From Streptosporangiaceae bacterium (lineage in GTDB: Bacteria; Actinomycetota; Actinomycetes; Streptosporangiales; Streptosporangiaceae), in contig JASHOI010000419.1 in NCBI GenBank assembly GCA_030041195.1, forward strand, positions 1 through 16,210: 16,210 nt of DNA. The letters are read 5' to 3'. The notes beneath the pieces are model-generated. The model was given only the letters and a program-made list of their open reading frames with translations. It did not search any database and was not told the origin of the DNA. Positions 7,839 through 13,734 of the stretch are shown here, piece by piece; the stretch's first letter is position 1, and every line of letters begins with the position of its first letter. A program made the position numbers and the translations under genes.

Positions 7839-8362
7839 ATGGCATCCGAACAAGTGCTCGACGTCGTCCTCCGGCGCCACATGTTCACCAGCGACCGGCC
7901 GTTCCAGGCGGTCCTGGACGGGATATTCGCCGGCATCAGCCAGCCCGATATCGCGGCGCTGTTCGCCAAGCTGGCCGCGAGTGACTCCTAGAGGAGTTCA
8001 GCTCGCTGGTCCGCCAGGCGCAGGGCAGCGCCGGGCTGATGCGGTTCCTGCAACTCGACCTCGACGCCGCGCTGGCCCACGACCCGCAGGCCCGCGACCG
8101 GGCCGGGCGCCGCCTGGTGCGGCTGATCGCCGGCAACCCGGTCACGATGGGCCAGATGACCCGGCAGGTAACCGACGCAGGCTCCTACGCACCGGTCACG
8201 ATCCTGGTCGAAGAACTACCGGGCGGCGGGACCCGGGTCGCTTACGACACCGTGTCCAGCGCGATCGCACCGTACGGCGATGCGGCCGCTTCCCAGGTCG
8301 CCGAGCGTCTGGACGCGGAGGTCCTCGGGCTGCTGCACCAGGCGACCGGGGTACCGGCCTGA
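7839..8362 (+). pseudogene. DUF302 protein, single-base frameshift
   Basis: The ATG at 7839 has GGAG at good distance. Its frame encodes 'ASEQVLDVVLRRHMFTSDRP', 'FQAVLDGIFAGISQPDIAAL' and '...LAASDS', then stops at TAG (7989-7991). In the next frame the protein continues without a break: 'EEFSSLVRQAQGSAGLMRFL', 'RLVRLIAGNPVTMGQMTRQV', 'AGSYAPVTILVEELPGGGTR' and 'VAYDTVSSAIAPYG', to the stop at 8362. Together these make a full-length DUF302 protein of about 174 residues. Adding one base within TAGAG (about 7990) restores Ser-Tyr-Glu-Glu-Phe, which fits the family. The DUF302 fold occurs in small proteins of unknown biochemical role, sometimes linked to redox or stress. The lesion is either a true one-base deletion or a sequencing error; everything else in the gene is well preserved. 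Confidence 0.82.
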
Positions 8363-8434
8363 ACCAGCCTCCGAGTGTCACGTCGTTCTCCTTAACTCAC
8401 GCGTTCAGCACCGACTCAGGCTGGCCGCCCGGCA

Positions 8435-8479
8435 GGTGATTAGGCATCACAGGAACCCGGTGATTTGCCATCGTTGACA
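8435..8479. promoter_or_regulatory. Tandem GGTGATT repeats and -35-like box upstream of the NtaA-type monooxygenase
   Basis: Within the 155-bp gap before the monooxygenase gene, GGTGATT occurs at 8435-8441 and again at 8459-8465, 24 bp apart. Each is followed by a CATC-type half-site. The first forms a palindrome, GTGAT-TAGGC-ATCAC (8436-8450); the second is a weaker copy (GTGAT-TTGCC-ATCG). A consensus-like TTGACA follows at 8474-8479, but no convincing -10 is at the right distance. This looks like a two-site operator with a promoter; the binder is unknown. Confidence 0.4.
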
Positions 8480-8517
8480 CACCGGCGGCAACCGTCCCAG
8501 CCGCCGGGGCCGTCCCG

Positions 8518-9864
8518 ATGGAAGGACTCCCGTTGGCCGCCGAACGCCGGTTTCTGAATCTGAACGTCTACCTGCGCAACTCGGGCTATCACGAGGCTGC
8601 CTGGCGGGTCTCGTCCGCCGGCCCGGACGACGTCCTCGATCCGAGGTACTACACAGGGCTCGCCAGAACGGCCGAACGCGGCGTGCTCGACTCGATCTTC
8701 CTGCCGGACAGCCCCGGCGTGGCCGAGTTCCGGTCGGAGTACCTGCCCGGCGCCGGCCTGGACCCGCTGATGCTGCTGTCATCGGTGGCGACCGCGACCG
8801 AGCAGATCGGGCTCATCGCCACCGCATCCACCACCTACAGCTATCCGTGGGACGTGGCCCGGCGCGTGGCCACGCTGGACTTCCTCAGCAACGGGCGGGC
8901 CGGATGGAACATCGTCACCACCGTGGAGCCCGCAGCCGCGGGCAACTTCGGCGATCAGCCCCATCCGCCGGCGGCCGGCCGGTACGAGCGGGCCGGCGAG
9001 TACGTCCAGGTCGTGCTCGAGCTCTGGGACGCGTGGGACGACGACGCCGCGGTCATGTCGCGGCAGACCGGCCAGTGGGCCGACCCGGCCAGGCTGCACC
9101 CGCCCCGGCACCACGGCACCCACTTCGACGTCGCGAGCTACCTGCCGTTCCCGCGCTCGCCGCAGGGGCATCCGTTCCTCACCCAGGCCGGTTCCTCTCC
9201 GCCGGGCATCGCACTGGCCGCCCGGTACGCCGACGCCGTGTTCACCCCGCTGGCCAACGTCGATGCTGGCGTCTCGTTCCGGCATAACCTGCGATCCCAG
9301 GCCGCGGGATACGGAAGGGACCCCGACCAGGTGCGGGTCCTGCCCGGGCTGTCGTTCCTGCTCGCCGGCACCGACGCCGAGGCCGCGGCGCTCGGGGCCG
9401 ATCTGGAGGCAGCAGCCAGCAGCGAGTTCCGCTGGCGGAACCTGGCGAACCTGGCCGGGCTGGACTACACCACGATCGATCCCGACGTCCCGTTCCCGCC
9501 CGGACTCCTCGCCAGCGCTCCGAAGACGAGCTTCGGGGCCTCGATCTACAAGATGGCCGCCGAGGACCCCGCTGCCACGTTCCGGACCGTCGCCCAGCGG
9601 CTGTCCGCACTGCCCGGCGGGCTGGATTACACCGGAACTCCGGAGGGCATGGCCACACTGATCACCGAGTGGTGGGAGGCCCGCGCCTGCGACGGGTTTA
9701 CGATCATGCCCAACGTGCTGCCCGGCCAGCTCGACGCGTTCGTCGACCATGTCGTGCCGATCCTGCAAAAACAGGGCATCGCCCGGACCGAGTACGCCGG
9801 CACAACGCTGCGCGAGCACGTCGGCCTGCCCCGGCCGGCAGCGCACCGCCGACCGGGAGAATGA
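8518..9864 (+). CDS. NtaA/SnaA/DszA-family FMN-dependent monooxygenase
   Basis: This is a luciferase-like flavin monooxygenase of the nitrilotriacetate monooxygenase component A / pristinamycin synthase SnaA / DszA family, 448 residues (443 from the alternative start). Motifs in order: 'FLNLNVYLRNSGYHEAAWR' (12-30), 'ARTAERGVLDSIFLPD' (49-64), 'LDFLSNGRAGWNIVTT' (120-135) and 'SPQGHPFLTQAGSSPPGIAL' (214-233). A late 'DGFTIMPNVLP' segment follows. Such enzymes use reduced FMN supplied by a separate reductase, plus O2, to oxidise N-, S- or C-containing substrates; the substrate is unknown. The ATG at 8518 lacks a ribosome site, whereas TTG at 8533 has GAAGGA six bases upstream and homology begins just after, so 8533 may be the real start. 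The DUF1275 gene follows one base after the stop. No reductase is in its own unit; the nearest is the FMN reductase at 12410. Confidence 0.92.
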   Translation: MEGLPLAAERRFLNLNVYLRNSGYHEAAWRVSSAGPDDVLDPRYYTGLARTAERGVLDSIFLPDSPGVAEFRSEYLPGAGLDPLMLLSSVATATEQIGLIATASTTYSYPWDVARRVATLDFLSNGRAGWNIVTTVEPAAAGNFGDQPHPPAAGRYERAGEYVQVVLELWDAWDDDAAVMSRQTGQWADPARLHPPRHHGTHFDVASYLPFPRSPQGHPFLTQAGSSPPGIALAARYADAVFTPLANVDAGVSFRHNLRSQAAGYGRDPDQVRVLPGLSFLLAGTDAEAAALGADLEAAASSEFRWRNLANLAGLDYTTIDPDVPFPPGLLASAPKTSFGASIYKMAAEDPAATFRTVAQRLSALPGGLDYTGTPEGMATLITEWWEARACDGFTIMPNVLPGQLDAFVDHVVPILQKQGIARTEYAGTTLREHVGLPRPAAHRRPGE

Positions 9865-9865
9865 G

Positions 9866-10606
9866 ATGACCGCAGCCTTTCTTTCCGACGTCCGCGACAC
9901 GGTCGTGCCCGACCGCAACGGCAGGCATGGCCCGCTGCCGCCGCTGCTCGTCAGCATGACGCTGGTCACGGGGCTGGTCGACGCGTTCTGCTACCTGGTT
10001 CTCGGGCACGTCTTCGTGGCCAACATGACCGGTAACGTCGTGTTCATCGGGTTCGCCCTGGCCGGCGTGCCCGGATTCTCGCTCGGGGCGTCCCTCACGG
10101 CGCTGGCCGCGTTCGCCGTCGGCGCCCTGCTCGGCGGCAGGCTGGTCGCACGACTCCGTGATCATCGCGGCCGCCTGCACTCGTTCGCGAGCGCGGTGCA
10201 GGCTGCGTTCCTCGCCGTCGCGGTCGTCCTCGGGGTCGCCGCCGGCGGCGCGCCAGCGGCCGGTTACCGGTACACGCTCATCGTCGCGCTGGGCATCGCG
10301 ATGGGGGTCCAGAACGCGTCCGCCCGCGCGATCGCGGTGCCCGACCTCACCACCACCGTGCTCACGCTCACGATCACCGGGATCGCCGCCGACAGCGCGC
10401 TGGCCGGCGGCTCCGGGTCAAAGGCGGGCCGCCGCCTGGTCCCGGTCGTGACCATGCTCGTCGGCGGCCTGCTCGGCGCCGTGCTGATCCGGCATGCCCA
10501 GGGCTACGACGCGCTCGTCATCGCGCTGGCCACGATCATTGCCGGCGCCGCGGTGAGCCACCTGACCGGGCGGGCAGACCCGGGGTGGGTGCGCGCGCAC
10601 GGCTAA
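9866..10606 (+). CDS. DUF1275 (YoaK-like) membrane protein
   Basis: This 246-residue integral membrane protein is of the DUF1275/YoaK family. The family signature 'GHVFVANMTGNVVFIGFALAG' spans 47-67, and 'GVQNASARAIAVPDLTTTVL' is in the second half. About six or seven hydrophobic segments are visible, starting near residue 27. The first 25 residues are polar and presumably cytoplasmic. The biochemical role of the family is unknown; a transport role has been guessed from topology only. The ATG at 9866 is one base after the monooxygenase stop and is preceded by GGGAGA, so the pair is clearly one transcription unit. This suggests a job in moving the substrate or product of that enzyme, which is inference. 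A GTG or ATG further upstream would lie inside the monooxygenase gene and is not needed. Confidence 0.92.
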   Translation: MTAAFLSDVRDTVVPDRNGRHGPLPPLLVSMTLVTGLVDAFCYLVLGHVFVANMTGNVVFIGFALAGVPGFSLGASLTALAAFAVGALLGGRLVARLRDHRGRLHSFASAVQAAFLAVAVVLGVAAGGAPAAGYRYTLIVALGIAMGVQNASARAIAVPDLTTTVLTLTITGIAADSALAGGSGSKAGRRLVPVVTMLVGGLLGAVLIRHAQGYDALVIALATIIAGAAVSHLTGRADPGWVRAHG

Positions 10607-10607
10607 C

Positions 10608-10664
10608 GGGGAAACCTGTCGGTACTGGGAAACGCGCCGGCAGATAGGCCTGACGCGTTTCCCC
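10608..10664 (+). terminator. Stem-loop after the DUF1275 gene, possible terminator
   Basis: GGGAAACGCG (10627-10636) pairs perfectly with CGCGTTTCCC (10654-10663) around a 17-base loop. An earlier copy, GGGGAAAC (10608-10615), immediately after the stop codon, can alternatively pair with GTTTCCCC (10657-10664), so two mutually exclusive stems exist. No T-run follows, as is common for actinobacterial terminators. A second small hairpin, CCCCG-CCG-CGGGG, is at 10693-10705. These probably separate the DUF1275 unit from the next operon. Confidence 0.45.
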
Positions 10665-10723
10665 ACTGATCCGGTCCAGCGGCGCTCTGGCACCCCGCCG
10701 CGGGGAATAACGGGGGCGGCCGG

Positions 10724-10752
10724 TTGTTCAGATACATGCAAACGCATATATC
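10724..10752 (+). promoter_or_regulatory. Promoter with overlapping MarR-type operator
   Basis: ATACATGC (10732-10739) and GCATATAT (10744-10751) form a 20-bp inverted repeat with spacer AAAC; seven of eight arm positions are complementary. It stands out as AT-rich in this sequence. A candidate promoter, TTGTTC (10724-10729), 17 bases, TATATC (10747-10752), is covered by the repeat, so a bound repressor would block RNA polymerase. The downstream start codon is at 10771. The MarR protein encoded as the second gene of this operon is the natural candidate binder. Confidence 0.62.
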
Positions 10753-10770
10753 AGGGCGGGAGGCCATACC

Positions 10771-11958
10771 ATGCAGTTCGGGATCTTCTCGGTGAGCGAC
10801 ATCACCCGGGATCCGGTGTCGGGGGAGACGCCGAGCGAGGCGGAACGGATCGACGCGGTCGTGAAGATCGCGCAGCAGGCCGAGGACGTCGGGCTTGACG
10901 TGTTCGCGATCGGCGAGCATCACAACCCGCCGTTTTTCTCGTCCTCGCCGACCACGCTGCTCGCGTTCGTCGCGGCCACCACGAAGAGGCTGATCGTGTC
11001 GACCGCGACGACGCTGATCACGACCAACGACCCGGTCCGCATCGCGGAGGAGTACGCGATGCTGCAGCACCTGTCGAAGGGCCGGATGGACCTGATGCTC
11101 GGGCGCGGCAACACCGCCCCGGTGTACCCGTGGTTCGGCAAGGACATCCGGGACAGCCTGCCGCTGGCGCTGGAGAACTACAACCTGCTGCACCGGCTGT
11201 GGCGTGAGGACGTCGTGAACTGGGAGGGCAAGTACCGCACCCCGCTGCAGGGCTTCACCTCGATCCCGCGGCCCCTGGACGACGTGCCGCCGTTCGTGTG
11301 GCACGGCTCGATCCGGACCCCGGAGATCGCCGAGCAGGCCGCGTACTACGGGGACGGCTTCTTCGCCAACAACATCTTCTGGCCCAAGGAGCACTACATC
11401 CGCCTGATCCGGTTCTACCGGCAGCGCTACGCGCACTACGGCCACGGGACCGGCAAGCAGGCGATCGTCGGCCTCGGCGGGCAGGCGTACATCGCCAAGA
11501 ACTCCCAGGACGCCAGGCGCGAGTTCCGGCCCTACTTCAACGAGGCGCCGGTCTACGGGCACGGGCCGTCGATGGAGGAGTTCGAGGAGCTGACGCCGCT
11601 GTCGGTGGGCAGCCCGCAGGAGGTCATCGACAAGACCCTGACGTTCCGCGAGCACTTCGGCGACTACCAGCGGCAGCTGTTCCTGGTGGACCACGCTGGC
11701 CTGCCGCTGACCATGGTCCTGAACCAGCTCGAACTGCTCGGCGGTGAGGTGGTGCCCGTGCTGCGCAAGGAGATCGCGGCACGGCAGGACCCCGAGACCC
11801 CGGAAGCTCCTACCCATGCCAGCCTGGTCAAGGCCAAGTACGGCGACGAGGCTCCGCGCCAGCCGCGCCCGAACGCCAACCGCGGCGACAACGTCACCGG
11901 CGGGTCTCCTTACCAGGATTCCGCGCCGGAGTCCGAGGCCGAGTACCCGGACCTCTGA
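10771..11958 (+). CDS. Luciferase-like flavin monooxygenase, CE1758-type
   Basis: This 395-residue protein is a bacterial-luciferase-like (LLM) flavin-dependent oxidoreductase. The TIM-barrel core shows 'GLDVFAIGEHHNPPFFSSSP' (41-60), 'IVSTATTLITTNDPVRIAEE', 'LSKGRMDLMLGRGNTAPVYP' and 'PPFVWHGSIRTPEIAEQAAY'. It fits the CE1758-type group, known for being encoded next to a dedicated FMN reductase, which is also present here at 12410. Presumably it uses reduced FMN and O2 to oxygenate an unknown substrate. The last 50 residues or so are a hydrophilic, Pro/Glu-rich, probably disordered tail. The ATG is preceded by GGGAGG at good spacing. It is the first gene of a three-gene operon: its stop shares a base with the MarR start (TGATG). 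Regulation is probably through the inverted repeat on its promoter. Confidence 0.93.
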   Translation: MQFGIFSVSDITRDPVSGETPSEAERIDAVVKIAQQAEDVGLDVFAIGEHHNPPFFSSSPTTLLAFVAATTKRLIVSTATTLITTNDPVRIAEEYAMLQHLSKGRMDLMLGRGNTAPVYPWFGKDIRDSLPLALENYNLLHRLWREDVVNWEGKYRTPLQGFTSIPRPLDDVPPFVWHGSIRTPEIAEQAAYYGDGFFANNIFWPKEHYIRLIRFYRQRYAHYGHGTGKQAIVGLGGQAYIAKNSQDARREFRPYFNEAPVYGHGPSMEEFEELTPLSVGSPQEVIDKTLTFREHFGDYQRQLFLVDHAGLPLTMVLNQLELLGGEVVPVLRKEIAARQDPETPEAPTHASLVKAKYGDEAPRQPRPNANRGDNVTGGSPYQDSAPESEAEYPDL

Positions 11959-12413
11959 TGGCCGCCAACCGTCGTCATCCCGCCAACGACGCCTGGGAGG
12001 CGCTGCTGTCCGCTCACGCCGCGCTGATGAAGGAGTTCGCGGCCGAGGACATCTGGGGGGATCTGTCGATGCGCGAGTACGACGTGCTGTACACGCTGTC
12101 CAAGTGCCCCGAGCCGGTGCGGATCGGCGAGCTGAACCGGCACGTCCTGCTCAGCCAGCCGGCCCTGTCCCGGCTGGTCGACCGGCTGGCCGAGCGCGGC
12201 CTCGTCGAGCGCAAGCCCGACCCCGCCGACGGGCGCGCGATCCGGCTGGCGCTCACCGACGCGGGCCGGGTGCTGCAGCGCCGGGTCGGGCTGCGGCACG
12301 GCAGCAGCGTCGCCCGTGCCATGACGGCCCGGCTGACCGCCGGCGAACTGCGGGAACTGGAAACGATCTGCCTGAAGCTTGCCAACGATACGAACGGAAC
12401 CAGCCAGCTATGA
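11958..12413 (+). CDS. MarR-family transcriptional regulator
   Basis: This 151-residue regulator has a winged helix of the MarR family. The order is 'LSMREYDVLYTLSKCPEPVR' (37-56), then the recognition region 'LLSQPALSRLVDRLAERGLV' (64-83). The wing 'ERKPDPADGRAIRLALT' (84-100) carries the conserved Asp-x-Arg-type pattern (Asp91, Arg93). Terminal helices for dimerisation flank it. MarR proteins bind short palindromes as dimers and release DNA on binding phenolic or other small ligands or on Cys oxidation; the single Cys50 in the HTH and Cys137 near the end could matter, which is speculation. It is translationally coupled on both sides (TGATG and ATGA overlaps) and sits between the monooxygenase and its reductase, so it very likely autoregulates this operon through the repeat at 10732-10751. 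Confidence 0.93.
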   Translation: MAANRRHPANDAWEALLSAHAALMKEFAAEDIWGDLSMREYDVLYTLSKCPEPVRIGELNRHVLLSQPALSRLVDRLAERGLVERKPDPADGRAIRLALTDAGRVLQRRVGLRHGSSVARAMTARLTAGELRELETICLKLANDTNGTSQL

Positions 12414-13093
12414 GCACCCCTGAGGAACGCGAGCAGTTCAAGCTTGTGGTGGTCAGCGCCGGGACCGGGGATCCGTCCTCGACCAGGCTGCTGGCCGACC
12501 GCATCGCCGAGCGCGCCGCGGCCATCGCGGCCGGGCACGGCAACACGGCGACGGTCAGCAACATCGAGCTGCGCGACATCACCCCGGACATCTCCACGGC
12601 GCTGACCTCACAGCTGATCACGCCGAAGATGCAGCAGGCGGTCATGGCCCTCGCCGAGGCAGATGGCATCGTCGCCGCCACCCCGGTCTACAAGGCCGGG
12701 CCCAGCGGCCTGTTCATCTCCTTCTTCCACGCGCTGGACAACGACCTGATCATCGCCAAGCCAGTCGTGCTCGCCGCGACCGCCGGAACCGCACGGCACG
12801 CCCTGGTCACCGACGATCAGATGCGCCCGATGTTCGCCTACCTGCGCGCGATGACGGTGCCGACCTCCGTGTTCGCGGCGCCCGAGGACTGGGGTGACCC
12901 CGAACTGAACAAGCGCATCGACCGCGCCGCGCTCGAGCTCGTGCTGCTGATGGAAAGCGGCTTCGCCCGGAAGATCAAGGACGAGGCCTGGGACAGCTAC
13001 CAGCACTCCTACGGCAGCGCCGGCGGCGCCGAGACCTCGATCGACCTCGACAGCGACCTGATGCGCCTCGCGACCGGCGGATCCGCAACGTAA
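12410..13093 (+). CDS. FMN reductase, CE1759-type (partner of LLM monooxygenase)
   Basis: This 227-residue protein is of the NADPH-dependent FMN reductase, flavodoxin-like fold. The phosphate-binding loop region 'LVVVSAGTGDPSSTRLLAD' is at 12-30, and the flavin-contacting 'ATPVYKAGPSGLFISFFHAL' is at 90-109. 'LAATAGTARHALVTDDQMRP' follows. It fits the CE1759-type reductases found beside CE1758-type luciferase-like monooxygenases and should supply them with reduced FMN, forming a two-component oxygenase. The C-terminal extension ('AWDSYQHSYGSAGGAETSID') is acidic and beyond the core fold. The ATG overlaps the MarR stop by four bases (ATGA). It is the last gene of the operon; no clear terminator follows. 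It might also serve the NtaA-type enzyme encoded upstream, which has no reductase of its own. Confidence 0.91.
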   Translation: MSTPEEREQFKLVVVSAGTGDPSSTRLLADRIAERAAAIAAGHGNTATVSNIELRDITPDISTALTSQLITPKMQQAVMALAEADGIVAATPVYKAGPSGLFISFFHALDNDLIIAKPVVLAATAGTARHALVTDDQMRPMFAYLRAMTVPTSVFAAPEDWGDPELNKRIDRAALELVLLMESGFARKIKDEAWDSYQHSYGSAGGAETSIDLDSDLMRLATGGSAT

Positions 13094-13436
13094 GCCACCA
13101 TCGTTCAAGACCTCATGAACGGTTGCCTTGGCCTAGTCGGCTCGGGTCCGCAAGGTGAGCGGCGAGCTCCGCAACGACAGCGCCAGCGATTGGTCAACGA
13201 CGAGACCGCTGCCTGACGAGCTACCCGGCAATGTCGATCGCACCCTCTTCGGCGCGGTCGTGTGGTTCCGCGATGTCTCGGAGATCTGGTGGCGGCGGCG
13301 GCCGGATGGCGCACTCGACGAGATACCGCCCGGATATCCAAGACCCTGACCGGCACGCACGCCCCTGGCGCTGGGATATACCAGTCTCAAAAGATCTTGG
13401 TATCTGGGATACCTGGCAGACTTGCACCCGACCGCG
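13094..13436. other. Noncoding stretch with clustered GATACC-type motifs
   Basis: No convincing gene is seen; the short open frames here have no recognisable domain, and codon use differs from the neighbours. The sequence is less GC-rich than the rest. The second half holds a cluster of related motifs: GATACC (13322-13327), the palindrome GGATATCC (13332-13339), GATATACC (13375-13382), GGTATC (13399-13404) and GATACC (13408-13413). The last two form the inverted repeat GGTATC-TGG-GATACC. CCCGGATATCCAAG (13330-region) and CTTGGTATCTGGG (13397-13409) are near inverted copies. These could be regulator sites, an attachment site or remnants of a lost element. Confidence 0.4.
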
Positions 13437-13447
13437 TGCTCTGGGGC
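13437..13447 (+). repeat. Left copy of 11-bp target-site duplication
   Basis: TGCTCTGGGGC directly abuts the left terminal repeat of the miniature element and is repeated identically at 13683-13693 directly after the right terminal repeat. The extra G before each copy also matches. This is the signature of transposition with an 11-bp duplication. Confidence 0.72.
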
Positions 13448-13682
13448 CAATGCCGCGTACTTAAGGACTTGCCGGCGACGGAAACGGTCGATCGGTGAGC
13501 TGTTTCATGATCTGGGTGGCAAACGTCGTGTATTTGGTCGTTATCCACCCAGATCATGGAAATCGAATGTCTGAGCGGACCCCTGCCAGAACGGTTGGGG
13601 CTGGTGAGACTTGTGGTACAGCAGGGAATGTCTCAGTCTCGCGTCATAACTCGGCCACCGCCGCGTTAAGTACGCGGCATTG
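13448..13682. mobile_element. 235-bp MITE-like element or deleted IS with IS4-like ends
   Basis: The left end CAATGCCGCGTACTTAA (13448-13464) and right end TTAAGTACGCGGCATTG (13666-13682) are perfect 17-bp inverted repeats, and the element is flanked by identical 11-bp direct repeats. No transposase frame fits inside 235 bp. The ends share the pattern AATGCCG...TTAAGGA with the ends of IS4 as I remember them (TAATGCCGATCAGTTAAG), and IS4-group elements make duplications of about 10-13 bp, so an IS4-group source is likely. Inside lies a 14-bp inverted repeat (13506-13558) and a weaker stem TGAGAC/GTCTCA (13605-13610, 13630-13635), so the single strand would be highly folded. It may be mobilised in trans by a full IS elsewhere. 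The right end itself contains the palindrome GCCGCGT-TAAGT-ACGCGGC. Confidence 0.72.
13506..13558. repeat. 14-bp inverted repeat inside the miniature element
   Basis: CATGATCTGGGTGG (13506-13519) and CCACCCAGATCATG (13545-13558) are exact inverted copies separated by 25 bases. Both are flanked outside by TTTC/GAAA-like bases (TTTC at left, GGAAA at right). It may be a remnant of a second element nested in the first, or a structural hairpin of the miniature element. Confidence 0.65.
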
Positions 13683-13693
13683 TGCTCTGGGGC
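13683..13693 (+). repeat. Right copy of 11-bp target-site duplication
   Basis: TGCTCTGGGGC, identical to 13437-13447, follows the right terminal repeat without a gap. The remaining bases up to the TetR stop at 13735 show nothing recognisable. Confidence 0.72.
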
Positions 13694-13734
13694 TCTGAAT
13701 AGGGCCGGGATCATCACAACCATTCCCCGCAGAA

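Noticed and set aside
7980..7995. Programmed ribosomal frameshifting in the DUF302 gene
   Set aside because: No slippery heptamer or following structure is seen; a one-base loss explains the break more simply.
8039..8362. The second half of the DUF302 gene as a gene of its own
   Set aside because: It has no ribosome site at the ATG, and the family sequence continues upstream of it in the same frame as far as 7991.
10603..11817. A 404-codon minus-strand frame opposite the luciferase-like gene
   Set aside because: It is an antisense shadow of a clearly coding frame, without motifs of its own.
13155..13349. Small open frames of 60-80 codons in the gap after the FMN reductase
   Set aside because: They have no ribosome site, no known domain, and overlap each other in several frames; third-position GC bias is not like that of real genes here.
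13541..13723. A 60-codon minus-strand frame inside the miniature element as a transposase remnant
   Set aside because: No transposase motif (for example a DDE block) can be read in it.
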